Positions 47,264-55,081 are shown, numbered from the stretch's first letter. The stretch: 55,081 nucleotides of DNA from Nocardioides sp. (GCF_025964975.1 NZ_JAOPXV010000149.1:1-55081), one strand, 5' to 3'. A program made the numbers and translations. Notes: a model not told the origin generated them from the letters alone.

Positions 47264-49024
47264 ATGAGCGTCACCACCCGGCTTCCCATCGCCGACGGCA
47301 GGGCCGTCCGCCGCTACGTCGGTCAGGTCGCCCATCGCCACCCCCGGCTGCTGTGGACCGCACTCGCTCTCCACATCGCTGCGGCCCTGTCCGCGCTGGC
47401 TGCCCCTCGGCTGCTCGGCGACCTCGTCCAGTCCGTCGAGGACGGCACCACGGCTGCGCGCGTCGACTCGATCGTCCTGTGGCTGGCCTTCTTCCTGGTG
47501 CTGCAGTCGGTGCTGACCCGCTTCGCCCGCTACCGCTCGCAGGTGATGGGCGAGCTGGTGCTGGCCGAGCTGCGCGAGGACTTCGTCTCCAACACGTTGG
47601 CGCTGCCGATCGGTACGGTCGAGGCCGCCGGCTCCGGCGACCTCCTGACCCGCACCGGCAGCGACATCGACCAGCTCGGCTGGTCGGTGAGGTGGGCGCT
47701 GCCCGAGTGGACGATCGCGGTGCTGTCGGCGGCGCTGACGTTCGCCGCCGCGCTCAGCGTCGGCTGGTGGGTGGCGCTGCCGTGCCTGCTCGCCCTGCCG
47801 CCCCTGGTGATCGGGCTGCGGTGGTACCTCGCCCGAGCCAAGGACGGCTACCTCGCGGAGACCGCGTCCTACTCCCAGATCAACACCACCCTGTCCGAGA
47901 CGGTCGAAGGCGCCCGCACCGTCGAGGCACTCGGCCTCGGACCTCAGCGTGTGCGCCTCAGCGACGAGGACTGCGCGGCGTCCTTCAGGGCCGAGCGCTA
48001 CACCTTGCACCTGCGCACGGTCTTCTTCCCGAGCATGGAGCTGAGCTACCTGCTCCCCGTCGTCGGCACGCTGCTCTTCGGGGGCTGGCTCTACACGCGT
48101 GGCGACGTCACGCTGGCCGAGGTGACCACGGCCACGTTGTACGTGCAGATGCTGATCGACCCCGTCGACCGGATCGTCTCGATCCTCGACGAGCTCCAGC
48201 TCGGCGCGGCGTCGCTCTCCCGGCTGCTGGGCGTCGCCCAGGTGCCGGACGACCGCTCGGTCACCGGCCGCACGCCGTCCTCGGAGAAGCTCGACGCCGA
48301 GGAGGTGCACTTCTCCTACGTGGAGGGACGCGACGTGCTGCACGGGGTGGACCTCGACGTGGGCGTCGGGGAGCGCATCGCCATAGTCGGTCCGTCAGGC
48401 GCCGGGAAGTCGACCCTGGGTCGCCTGCTCGCCGGCATCCACCCGCCGAGGACCGGGTCCGTCACCGTCGGCGACGTCGGTCTCGTCGAGCTCCCGCTCG
48501 GTGACCTCCGCGGTCACGTCGCACTCGTCACCCAGGAGCACCACGTCTTCGTCGGGACGATCCGGGAGAACCTCATCCTGGCCCGACCGTCCGCGTCCGA
48601 CAGCGAGGTCCACGAAGCACTGGCCGCGGTGGACGCCAGCGAGTGGGTCGCCGCGCTGCCTTCCGGGCTGGACACTGTCGTCGGCTCGGGCGGTCGTGCG
48701 CTCACCGCGGCCCAGGCCCAGCAGATCGCGCTCGCCCGGCTCGTCCTCGCCGACCCGCACACGCTGGTGCTGGACGAGGCCACCTCCCTGATCGACCCGA
48801 GAGCGGCGCGCCACCTGGAACGGTCGCTGGCCGCCGTACTCGAAGGTCGCACGGTCATCGCGATCGCGCACCGGCTCTTCTCCGCCCACGACGCCGACCG
48901 GGTCGCGGTCGTCGAGGACGGCGTGATCTCGGAGTTCGGGTCGCACGACGAGCTCGTCGCCGCCGGTGGGTCGTACGCCGCACTGTGGGAGTCCTGGCAC
49001 GGGACGGCCGACCATGGAGCCTGA
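47264..49024 (+). CDS. ABC exporter half-transporter with intact ATPase site but degenerate signature
   Basis: A 586-residue partner of the preceding gene. Walker A is exact (GPSGAGKST, 376-384), the Q-loop is VTQEHH, Walker B is LVLDEAT with D504 and E505, and the H-loop histidine is H536 (AIAHRL). The signature is lost: LTAAQAQQ at 480-487 instead of LSGGQ. The pair therefore has one complete composite site (this Walker A with the partner's FSGGQ) and one empty site. ATG at 47264 is the best start; in-frame ATGs 14-20 codons upstream fall in GAGCGAAG-rich intergenic sequence. The substrate is unknown. Confidence 0.93.
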   Translation: MSVTTRLPIADGRAVRRYVGQVAHRHPRLLWTALALHIAAALSALAAPRLLGDLVQSVEDGTTAARVDSIVLWLAFFLVLQSVLTRFARYRSQVMGELVLAELREDFVSNTLALPIGTVEAAGSGDLLTRTGSDIDQLGWSVRWALPEWTIAVLSAALTFAAALSVGWWVALPCLLALPPLVIGLRWYLARAKDGYLAETASYSQINTTLSETVEGARTVEALGLGPQRVRLSDEDCAASFRAERYTLHLRTVFFPSMELSYLLPVVGTLLFGGWLYTRGDVTLAEVTTATLYVQMLIDPVDRIVSILDELQLGAASLSRLLGVAQVPDDRSVTGRTPSSEKLDAEEVHFSYVEGRDVLHGVDLDVGVGERIAIVGPSGAGKSTLGRLLAGIHPPRTGSVTVGDVGLVELPLGDLRGHVALVTQEHHVFVGTIRENLILARPSASDSEVHEALAAVDASEWVAALPSGLDTVVGSGGRALTAAQAQQIALARLVLADPHTLVLDEATSLIDPRAARHLERSLAAVLEGRTVIAIAHRLFSAHDADRVAVVEDGVISEFGSHDELVAAGGSYAALWESWHGTADHGA

Positions 49025-49748
49025 GGCGATCACGCCGCTCGCACCGCGCACCTTTGCGACGACCGTCTTCACCCAGCGCTGGGAGGACCTGGCCTTCCTC
49101 CACTGGGCGGTCGAGCCCGAACGCATCCAGCCCTACCTCCCAGCGGGGACGCGGCCCGACACGTTCGAGGGCATGACCCATGTGGGACTCATCCCCTTCT
49201 GGATGAAGGGCATCGGGTTCCGGGGAAGCCCAGGGCTCCCCTACGTCGGGTCGTTCCACGAGACCAACGTGCGGCTCTACTCCGTCGACGACCAGGGGCG
49301 CCGCGGCGTGGTCTTCCTCAGCCTCGACGCCTCCCGGCTGGCGCCGGTCCTCGCCGCTCGCCAGGGCCCGCAGCTGCCCTACCTCTGGTCACGCATGGCC
49401 CGCACGCGCGACGGGAGCCGAGTCACCTACACCTGCCGGCGCCGCTGGCCCGGACCACGCGGCACTCGCTCGCGGATCTCGGTGAGCGTCGGCGAGCCCC
49501 TCGAAGCGGGTCCGCTCGAGCTGTTCCTCACGGCCCGGTGGGGGCTGCACCTGGCGGACCGGCGCGGCCGCACCCGCTACTGGCCCAACGCGCACCCCAC
49601 CTGGCCGCTGCACCACGCCGTGCTGGACGAGCTGGACGACGAGCTGCTGGCCGTGCACGGGTTCGGCGACCTGGCTGCCCGCCCACCGGACCACGTGATG
49701 TTCTCGCCCGGGGTGGACGTCACCTTCGGCTCGCGCCTGCCGGCCTGA
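49014..49748 (+). CDS. YqjF family protein (DUF2071)
   Basis: A 244-residue cytoplasmic protein of the DUF2071/YqjF (acetoacetate decarboxylase-like fold) family: QRWEDLAFLHWAVEPERIQP, LPAGTRPDTFEGMTHVGLIP, GLPYVGSFHETNVRLY and the LFLTARWGLHL region are typical. The ATG at 49014 lies within the end of the ABC gene (11-bp overlap), so it is part of that operon. No enzymatic role is established for the family; a link to the exporter is only by position. Confidence 0.88.
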   Translation: MEPEAITPLAPRTFATTVFTQRWEDLAFLHWAVEPERIQPYLPAGTRPDTFEGMTHVGLIPFWMKGIGFRGSPGLPYVGSFHETNVRLYSVDDQGRRGVVFLSLDASRLAPVLAARQGPQLPYLWSRMARTRDGSRVTYTCRRRWPGPRGTRSRISVSVGEPLEAGPLELFLTARWGLHLADRRGRTRYWPNAHPTWPLHHAVLDELDDELLAVHGFGDLAARPPDHVMFSPGVDVTFGSRLPA

Positions 49749-49790
49749 GCGGCCGCGCTACCGCCATACCTCGCCGCCCACACCCCGGGC

Positions 49791-49921
49791 GGTGGCACAG
49801 CCACATTCTCGGCGACGGAAATATGGGTGCCGCACCCCCGTGTGCTGAGTCGTCCCCGACGCGCCAGCGGGGGGTCACACACCCACATTCTCGAGCCGGG
49901 CAATGTGGGTCACGCACCCCC
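49791..49921. repeat. Palindromic intergenic repeats, locus C (two units)
   Basis: Unit 1 at about 49791-49837 (GGTGGCACAGCCACATTCTC paired imperfectly with ATATGGGTGCCGCACC) and unit 2 at about 49869-49921, where ACCCACATT (49881-49889) pairs perfectly with AATGTGGGT (49902-49910) and the outer GGGGGTC/G-CACCCCC also pair. The consensus matches the units at 35559-35692 and the arms at 10778-10888. They occupy most of the 288-bp gap before the LLM oxidoreductase gene; nothing else was recognised in that gap. Confidence 0.7.
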
Positions 49922-50036
49922 GTCCGGGAGTCGCGCCCGGGACGCACGCCTCGCGCGCTCGCCGCCGAGCCGGCCAGGCCCTCCGCTGAGACACCCTCCT
50001 TGCGACGATGACAGTGGTGGTGTCACAGTTGCAGGC

Positions 50037-51077
50037 ATGAAGCTCTCGATGCCGCTGATGTACTCCGGCAACCCCCGCGACGCCGCCGACCAGGTCAGCC
50101 AGCTCGAGAAGGCGGGCCTCGACACCGTCTGGGTGGCCGAGGCGTACGGCTTCGACTCGCCCACGCTGATGGGCTACCTCGCGGCGAAGACCGAGACGAT
50201 CGAGATCGGCGCCGCGATCCTCAACATCTACTCCCGCACCCCTGGCGCACTGCTGCAGACTGTCGCGGGTCTCGACAACGTCTCCGGCGGGCGCGCGATC
50301 CTGGGGCTGGGCGCGAGCGGACCCCAGGTGATCGAGGGCTTCCACGGGGTGCCCTACTCGAAGCCACTGGCTCGTACGGCCGAGGTGATCGACCTCGTCC
50401 GGCGCGGCCTCAAGCGCGAGAAGCTCGAGAGCGACGGGATCTTCAAGCTGCCCCTGAGCAAGGACGACGGCGCCGTCACCGGGCTCGGCAAGGCGCTGAA
50501 GATCCTCACCCACCCCGAGCGCGACGCCGTGCCCATCTACATCGCCGGCCTGGGTCCGAAGTCGGTCGAGCAGGCGGCCGAGATCGCCGACGGCTGGATC
50601 CCCCACCTGTTCCACCCCGAGAAGGCCCACCTGGTCTGGAGCGACGCTCTCGAGGCGGGCGCTGCGAAGCGGTCGTCGAGCCTGGCTCCGCTCGAGATCA
50701 CCGCCGGCGGCATGGTCGCGATCGGCGAGGGCCCCGAGACCAAGGCCCTGCTCGACTTCGCCCGGCCGGTCTTCGCCCTCTACGTCGGCGGCATGGGTGC
50801 GAAGGGCAAGAACTTCTACAACGACGTCGCGGCGGCCTACGGCTACGAGGCGGAGGCGGCCGAGATCCAGGACCTCTACCTCGCGGGCAAGAAGAAGGAG
50901 GCCGAGGCACTGATCCCGACCGACTGGCTGGAAGCGGCCAACCTCGTCGGACCCGCCTCCTACGTCCGCGAGCGGATCGAGGCGTTCCGCGAGGCGGGCG
51001 TCACCAACCTGTCCCTGACGCCGGCGAGCGAGGACCCCGCGGCAACGATCGCGCAGGTCAAGGCATGGGTGTCCTGA
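50037..51077 (+). CDS. LLM class (luciferase-like, probably F420-dependent) oxidoreductase
   Basis: A 346-residue TIM-barrel oxidoreductase. The N-terminal SMPLMYSGNPRDAADQVSQL, VWVAEAYGFDSPTLMGYLAA and EIGAAILNIYSRTPGALLQT segments and the GRAILGLGASGPQVIEGFHG stretch are those of F420-dependent LLM enzymes of actinobacteria. The substrate is unknown. The ATG at 50037 gives the family N-terminus; upstream reading frames run through the palindromic repeats. The downstream gene starts inside its last codons (13-bp overlap). Confidence 0.92.
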   Translation: MKLSMPLMYSGNPRDAADQVSQLEKAGLDTVWVAEAYGFDSPTLMGYLAAKTETIEIGAAILNIYSRTPGALLQTVAGLDNVSGGRAILGLGASGPQVIEGFHGVPYSKPLARTAEVIDLVRRGLKREKLESDGIFKLPLSKDDGAVTGLGKALKILTHPERDAVPIYIAGLGPKSVEQAAEIADGWIPHLFHPEKAHLVWSDALEAGAAKRSSSLAPLEITAGGMVAIGEGPETKALLDFARPVFALYVGGMGAKGKNFYNDVAAAYGYEAEAAEIQDLYLAGKKKEAEALIPTDWLEAANLVGPASYVRERIEAFREAGVTNLSLTPASEDPAATIAQVKAWVS

Positions 51078-51814
51078 CGCGCGTCCCCGGGCTGGCTGCG
51101 GGCGCGCTGCCCGGGGTTGCCCTCGGCGTCGCTGCACTCGTCGCGGGCCTGGCCCGACGCGACAAGGCGTTGCACCCGATCGGCCGCCAGGGCACGGGAG
51201 ACCTCACCGTGACCGACCCGGTGCCGGGCCTCGGCGTCGACCCGCTGGCCCGGGTGGGCACCCACCCGTGCACCCTGCGGTGGTCGCGCTCGATGGGCCT
51301 GCCGGAGGGCTGGCCCGACATCGAGGGGATGGCGCTGCGGCTGCCGACCGGCGGCCCCGACGGCGGTGTCGCCGACGTGCTCCTCGCCAGCACCGGGACC
51401 CACGGCCCGTCCCGCTACCTCCTGCTCCTGCGCGGCCCGGGCCGGTTCGGCCACCAGACGTCGCTGTTGCCCGTCCGTACGCCGGCAGGCCCGGCGACCT
51501 TCATGATCGCCCCGGACGCGGAGCCGGTCGACGGGTCGCCGCCTGCGGCGTACACGCTGCACGTTGCGCTGGGCGCGGGCGACTGGGTCCGCGTCGGACG
51601 CATCGAGATCACGTGGTCCGAGCAGGACACGTCTCAGCGGTTCGACCCGGTGGCCAACCCTCTGGCCGGGACCGAGCAGTACCCGTTCGTGCAGGCCCTG
51701 CGGGAGCCGCCCTACGTCGCCGCGCGGCTCGTCACAAGCGTCGGTCGAGCAGGCCGGCAGCGCCGCGCTGCTGCTCGCCGAGCTGGGCGTCGAGGACCAG
51801 CAGTGAGCCAGTGA
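51065..51814 (+). CDS. Hypothetical protein, catalase-like superfamily suspected
   Basis: A 249-residue product. An N-terminal hydrophobic stretch (about 6-29) is followed by KALHPIGRQGTGDLTV, then RWSRSMGLPEGWPDIEGMAL, VLLASTGTHGPSRYLLLL and RFDPVANPLAG. The order recalls the small heme-dependent catalase-like proteins of actinobacteria; I am only moderately confident of this. The homology-like part ends near YVAARLVTS; the last about 25 residues are Arg/Ala-rich and come from sequence antisense to the next gene, with which the frame overlaps by 83 bp. The ATG overlaps the LLM gene, suggesting coupling. Confidence 0.72.
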   Translation: MGVLTRVPGLAAGALPGVALGVAALVAGLARRDKALHPIGRQGTGDLTVTDPVPGLGVDPLARVGTHPCTLRWSRSMGLPEGWPDIEGMALRLPTGGPDGGVADVLLASTGTHGPSRYLLLLRGPGRFGHQTSLLPVRTPAGPATFMIAPDAEPVDGSPPAAYTLHVALGAGDWVRVGRIEITWSEQDTSQRFDPVANPLAGTEQYPFVQALREPPYVAARLVTSVGRAGRQRRAAARRAGRRGPAVSQ

Positions 51815-52253
51815 GCGCCGGAGTGGTCCACTGCAGCCAGGCCAGCTTCCGCCGCGCCCGGTCCGCCGCCTCGGGATCCTCCGCGTGACCGTCCTCGCCG
51901 GAGGCCTTGCCGAGCCGTTCGCCGTACACATAGGCAGCCGCGCTCGAGGCGATGGCGGCGCCGGTCAGCGCGGTCTTCGCCGCGACCGCGACCGTCGTCG
52001 GCGGGTGCGCCACGACGCGGTTCCTGTTGTCGGCGAGGATCGCCACGCCGCTCAGGAGGTGCAGCGCGATCGAGCCGCCCTGCACCGGACCCCATCGCTC
52101 CCAGCCCGTCCCGGAGACCTCGATCCGCTCGCGCTGGGTGTCGGGTCGCCGGGCCGCCGGGTTGAGCCCGACCGCTCCCATCAGCGACCCGCCGAACCAC
52201 GCGGCGTTCGTCACCAGATGGGTCGCGCGGACGGCTGTGCTCACAAGGCTCAT
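51732..52253 (-). CDS. Hypothetical membrane protein
   Basis: A 173-residue protein with about four hydrophobic segments (around HLVTNAAWFGGSLMGAVG, GGSIALHLLSGVAIL, TVAVAAKTALTGAAIASSAA and LQWTTPALTGSLLVL) and an acidic loop before the last one. I do not recognise the family or a motif that suggests function. The ATG at 52251-52253 is divergent from the acyl-CoA dehydrogenase gene across 79 bp. Its 3' end overlaps the convergent catalase-like gene by 83 bp. Confidence 0.75.
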   Translation of the reverse strand: MSLVSTAVRATHLVTNAAWFGGSLMGAVGLNPAARRPDTQRERIEVSGTGWERWGPVQGGSIALHLLSGVAILADNRNRVVAHPPTTVAVAAKTALTGAAIASSAAAYVYGERLGKASGEDGHAEDPEAADRARRKLAWLQWTTPALTGSLLVLDAQLGEQQRGAAGLLDRRL

Positions 52254-52332
52254 GCGGCCAACCTAGGCGCGTCGACACGGCGTCGCCTCACCCCGGCGGA
52301 GAGTGCCTCCGGCCCCACCCAGAAGGAGCACC

Positions 52333-53481
52333 ATGCCTGAACGTCCCTCGATCCTCGAGCAGGAGCACGAGGACTTCCGTGCGACGGCGCGGGCGTTCTT
52401 CGAGCGCTCCGTGGTCCCCCACCACGCGCAGTGGGAGGCCGACGGCGTGGTGTCGCGCGAGGTGTGGCTGGAGGCCGGGCGGGCCGGCCTCCTCTGCTTC
52501 GACGTGGAGGAGGAGTACGGCGGGGCCGGGATCACCGACTTCCGCTACAACATGGTCCTGGCGGAGGAGGCGACGCGTGCCGGCGCCTCGGGACCGGGGT
52601 TCGCGGTCCACACCGACATCATCGTCCCCTACATCTCTTCTCTCGGGACACCGTCGCAGAAGGCTCGCTGGCTTCCTGGGCTCGTGTCGGGAGAGCTGAT
52701 CTCCGCGATCGCGATGACCGAGCCCGGTGCCGGGTCGGACCTGCAGGGCATCCGCACCACCGCGGTCGACGCCGGTGACCACTACGTGCTGAACGGGTCG
52801 AAGACCTTCATCAGCAACGGCATCCTCTCCGACCTGGTGGTCGTCGTCGCCCGCACCGACCCCGACGCGGGGCACCAGGGGATCTCGCTGCTGGTCGTCG
52901 AGCGCGGGATGCCGGGCTTCGAGCGGGGGCGCAACCTGGACAAGATGGGGCTGCACGCCCAGGACACCGCCGAGCTGTCCTTCACCGACGTACGCGTGCC
53001 GAAGGACAATCTCCTCGGCCCCGAGGGGTCCGGCTTCGTCTCCCTGATGCAGAACCTGCCGCAGGAGCGCATCTCGATCGCCTGCATCGCCGTCGCCGCC
53101 GTCGAGCACGTCCTCGGTCTCTGCCTCGACTACGCGAAGTCGCGCGAGGCCTTCGGGAAGCCGATCGGGAAGTTCCAGCACAACAGGTTCGTGCTCGCCG
53201 AGATGGCGACCGAGGCCCACATCGCGCGAGTGTTCGTCAACGACTGCGTGCTGCGCCTCAACGCCGGGACGGTCGACACCTCGCTCGCCTCGATGGCCAA
53301 GTGGTGGACGACCGAGCTCCAGAAGAGGACCGTGGACGCGGGCGTGCAGCTGCACGGAGGCTACGGCTACATGTCGGAGTACCCGATCTCCAAGGCCTAC
53401 ACCGACTCGCGCATCCAGACGATCTACGGCGGGACGACCGAGATCCAGAAGGAGATCATCGGCCGGATGCTGGGGCTCTAG
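52333..53481 (+). CDS. Acyl-CoA dehydrogenase
   Basis: A 382-residue FAD enzyme of beta-oxidation or amino acid breakdown. FAD and substrate motifs are present: AIAMTEPGAGSDLQGIRT, YVLNGSKTFISNG, RVFVNDC region and the C-terminal QLHGGYGYMSEYPISKAYTD, IYGGTTEIQKEIIGR. The usual catalytic glutamate of short/medium-chain enzymes (YEGT) is Gly here; E245 in PQERISIA sits where isovaleryl-CoA and long-chain dehydrogenases carry theirs. So a long-chain or branched substrate is likely. ATG 52333 follows AAGGAG. Confidence 0.95.
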   Translation: MPERPSILEQEHEDFRATARAFFERSVVPHHAQWEADGVVSREVWLEAGRAGLLCFDVEEEYGGAGITDFRYNMVLAEEATRAGASGPGFAVHTDIIVPYISSLGTPSQKARWLPGLVSGELISAIAMTEPGAGSDLQGIRTTAVDAGDHYVLNGSKTFISNGILSDLVVVVARTDPDAGHQGISLLVVERGMPGFERGRNLDKMGLHAQDTAELSFTDVRVPKDNLLGPEGSGFVSLMQNLPQERISIACIAVAAVEHVLGLCLDYAKSREAFGKPIGKFQHNRFVLAEMATEAHIARVFVNDCVLRLNAGTVDTSLASMAKWWTTELQKRTVDAGVQLHGGYGYMSEYPISKAYTDSRIQTIYGGTTEIQKEIIGRMLGL

Positions 53482-53810
53482 CGGGCCTTGTGCACGTAGA
53501 CCTGGGCCGGCACGGACTGTCCGTCCGGGCGCCGGGCCTGCACGGTCACGCGCTCGTAGTCCACACCCTCGAACTCGTCGAGACGCGCCCAGTGCTCGGG
53601 CAGGTGGTCGGAGGTGAAGAGTTGGCCGTCCACCACCGGACCGTCCGGGGACAGGACGATGGCCGGGTAGCCCTCGTCGAACGCCCAGCCCTCGTCGACG
53701 AACGCGCCCGTGACCGAGGCCGGCTCCCACGTCCCGTCGACGTCGGCCAGGATGTGCTCGTTCGACCGCGCCGGGGCCAGGCTGCCGTAGACGAAGAGAC
53801 GCTCGGTCAC
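53478..53810 (-). CDS. Gamma-glutamylcyclotransferase-like protein
   Basis: A 110-residue AIG2/GGCT-fold protein. The glycine-rich loop VYGSLAP at residues 7-13 and an acidic catalytic candidate, E79 or E81, in ARLDEFEGVDYERV are conserved features. Small bacterial members act on gamma-glutamyl amines or related compounds; the substrate here is not known. The GTG start overlaps the upstream stop (GTGA); its last 4 bp overlap the acyl-CoA dehydrogenase stop region. Confidence 0.88.
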   Translation of the reverse strand: MTERLFVYGSLAPARSNEHILADVDGTWEPASVTGAFVDEGWAFDEGYPAIVLSPDGPVVDGQLFTSDHLPEHWARLDEFEGVDYERVTVQARRPDGQSVPAQVYVHKAR

Positions 53811-54079
53811 GAGGGCTGGTCAGGGATGATCGACTCGACGCTCATGTTGCCGGCGTCGCGTCCCACGACGAGCCGGTGCCCGTCGAGGGCGGTCAGCGCC
53901 TCGCGGACAGTCGCAAGGTCGAGGTGGGTGTCGATGGCGATGTCGGCATCCTTGATCGGGACCGTCGGCCCCCACTCCTCCGGCGGCACCTGGAAGGGAT
54001 CGAAGTCCGTCTGGGCCGCCGCCCAGAGCTGCAGGGCTGACTGTTGGACGATGTCGTGGGGCGAGAGCTCGTCGGCCAT
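53807..54079 (-). CDS. Small hypothetical protein (90 aa)
   Basis: A 90-residue soluble acidic protein: LSPHDIVQQSALQLWAAAQT, DFDPFQVPPEEWGPTVPIKD, then a helix with LATVREALTALDGHRLVV. No motif is recognised. The ATG at 54077-54079 is chosen, since further upstream the frame enters the divergent acetyltransferase promoter; an in-frame ATG 11 codons earlier is possible. Its TGA overlaps the GTG of the cyclotransferase-like gene, so the two are coupled. Confidence 0.7.
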   Translation of the reverse strand: MADELSPHDIVQQSALQLWAAAQTDFDPFQVPPEEWGPTVPIKDADIAIDTHLDLATVREALTALDGHRLVVGRDAGNMSVESIIPDQPS

Positions 54080-54118
54080 GGCGTCGACCGTACCGGTCCG
54101 AACCGTCACCATTGCTCC

Positions 54119-54586
54119 ATGCAGCTGAGGATGGAGCGCGCCGACTTCGACGACCCTCGTTTCGCTGCCTTCCTCCAGGCGCACCTCGACGAGACCGAGC
54201 CGACCGCTCCCGTCGAGAGCCGGCACGCCCTCGACCTGACCGATCTCCGCGCCACCCACATCCGGGTCTGGGTCGCCCTCGACGGGGACGACCTGGTCGG
54301 CAGCTGTGCGCTCGCGGGCGTGGAGGAGGGGCATGAGGAGCTCAAGTCGATGCGCACCGATCCCGCTCGTCGCGGGCAGGGCGTCGGGACCTACGTGCTG
54401 GAGCACCTGGTCGAGGACGCTCGCAGCCGTGGCGTCACCCGGGTGTCGTTGGAGACGGGAAGCATGGAGTTCTTCGCTCCGGCGCGCTCGTTCTACGCCC
54501 GGGCGGGCTTCGTCCCGTGCGGTCCCTTCGGGGCGTACGTCGAGGACCCGTACAGCGTCTTCATGACCAGGTCGCTGGTCAGCTGA
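54119..54586 (+). CDS. GNAT family N-acetyltransferase
   Basis: A 155-residue acetyl-CoA-dependent acyltransferase. Motif A is intact (ELKSMRTDPARRGQGVGTYV), followed by the typical helix and the C-terminal FYARAGFVPCGPFG segment. This resembles small-molecule GNATs; the acceptor is unknown. The ATG at 54119 is preferred over frames upstream because the family begins with QLRMERADFDD. The last 8 bp overlap the convergent oxidoreductase gene. Confidence 0.9.
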   Translation: MQLRMERADFDDPRFAAFLQAHLDETEPTAPVESRHALDLTDLRATHIRVWVALDGDDLVGSCALAGVEEGHEELKSMRTDPARRGQGVGTYVLEHLVEDARSRGVTRVSLETGSMEFFAPARSFYARAGFVPCGPFGAYVEDPYSVFMTRSLVS

Positions 54587-55081
54587 GCCGCTCGACCAGC
54601 GCACGACCCAGGTCGCGGCCCGACCGCCACGCGGTCTCCACCTTCGGCGAAGGGCCCCATCCGTCGCCGCACACGCCGAGCAGTCCGTGCGGCCCCGCCT
54701 CCAGGGCGTACGGCGCCTCGCGCTCACCCACGGGCCGCGCCAGCGACCAGCGGTGCACGTGAACCTCCACCGGCTCGGACAGACCCATCACCTCGCGCAG
54801 TGCCCGCACCATCTCCGGGCCAGCCGCCTCAGGATCGTCGAGGTGGAGCCGAGCGAAGTCGGGGGTGGAGTGTGCGACCAGCACCGGCGCGTCGTCGCCG
54901 CGTCGTCGTCCGTCGTCGGCGACCCAACCCAGCACGTGGTCGGTGTTGACGAAGCCCCCGTCGAACCGGCCGGTGGGGCTGACGTCGTCCCAGGTGCGCT
55001 CGCGCCAGCGGGCCGCCAGCGCGATCACGGGCTCGAACTCGCGGTCCAGGCGTGCCGTCATCGGGTGGGCGGGGTCGATCA
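54579..55081 (-). CDS. NAD(P)/FAD-dependent oxidoreductase (renalase-like), C-terminal part
   Basis: At least 167 C-terminal residues; the frame is open through the right window edge, so the N-terminal FAD-binding part is outside. EPVIALAARWRERTWDD, HVLGWVADDGRRRGDDAP, VLVAHSTPDFARLHLDD, VEVHVHRWSLARPVG and LLGVCGDGWGPSPKVETAWR match the C-terminal half of renalase-like amine-oxidase-fold flavoproteins. The last motif is part of the FAD site. The ATG at 55059-55061 lies inside the domain and is not the start. Confidence 0.88.
   Translation of the reverse strand, partial: IDPAHPMTARLDREFEPVIALAARWRERTWDDVSPTGRFDGGFVNTDHVLGWVADDGRRRGDDAPVLVAHSTPDFARLHLDDPEAAGPEMVRALREVMGLSEPVEVHVHRWSLARPVGEREAPYALEAGPHGLLGVCGDGWGPSPKVETAWRSGRDLGRALVERLS

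Overview
The window is about 55 kb of high-GC, gene-dense chromosome from an actinobacterium. Frequent GTG starts, monomeric NADP isocitrate dehydrogenase, a mycobacterial-type Sdh1 complex, F420-type LLM oxidoreductase, PspC signalling proteins and the pcrA / M23 peptidase / sucCD / perM-like / purN / purH neighbourhood (gene order comparable to Rv0949-Rv0957 of Mycobacterium tuberculosis) all fit. Overall flavour suggests Nocardioidaceae or a close relative; this is inference from gene content, not a database result. No prophage, insertion sequence, CRISPR array, rRNA or tRNA was recognised.

Layout. 1-2.7 kb: methylmalonyl-CoA mutase (mutB partial, mutA). 2.7-3.6 kb: two broken or start-less reading frames. 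3.6-10.8 kb: two different succinate dehydrogenase operons back to back, Sdh1-type (sdhCAB, minus) and a di-heme-type sdhCAB (plus), sharing a 113-bp divergent promoter region. 10.9-13.6 kb: YihY-like membrane protein, 2H phosphoesterase, trpS. 13.7-20.9 kb: secreted lipase, a 56-aa orphan, MFS exporter, icd, an aquaporin with a Pro/Gln-rich tail, a lipoprotein. 21-27.8 kb: mdh; then on the minus strand DUF6350 (perM-like), purN, a ZTP-riboswitch-led purH, a decayed MFS gene, folD and DUF3017. 28-35.5 kb: a sigma-factor-like/transmembrane/sensor fusion with a secreted companion, sucCD, photolyase, a small B12-domain-like protein, an M23 peptidase. 35.7-42.5 kb: pcrA, small membrane protein, universal stress protein, amino acid permease, PspC-type two-component system. 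42.7-55 kb: PspC/toastrack protein, GDPD, a very asymmetric heterodimeric ABC exporter, DUF2071, LLM oxidoreductase, catalase-like protein, acyl-CoA dehydrogenase and small genes, ending in a truncated FAD oxidoreductase.

Functionally the window is rich in central carbon metabolism: isocitrate dehydrogenase, succinyl-CoA synthetase, two succinate dehydrogenases and malate dehydrogenase lie within 30 kb, and methylmalonyl-CoA mutase feeds succinyl-CoA into the same segment of the cycle. A second theme is envelope sensing and maintenance (PspC kinase system, M23 peptidase, candidate MtrA-type sites, membrane-tethered sigma-like protein).

Most notable: (1) the sigma-like/TM/tandem sensor-domain fusion plus secreted homologue at 27990-30583, the best candidate for an undescribed signalling system; (2) an ABC exporter pair in which one nucleotide site has lost essentially every catalytic motif; (3) a dispersed family of palindromic intergenic repeats at three loci; (4) the divergent pairing of two succinate dehydrogenase classes; (5) a riboswitch-controlled purine/folate operon with a crumbling MFS gene still translationally coupled at both ends.
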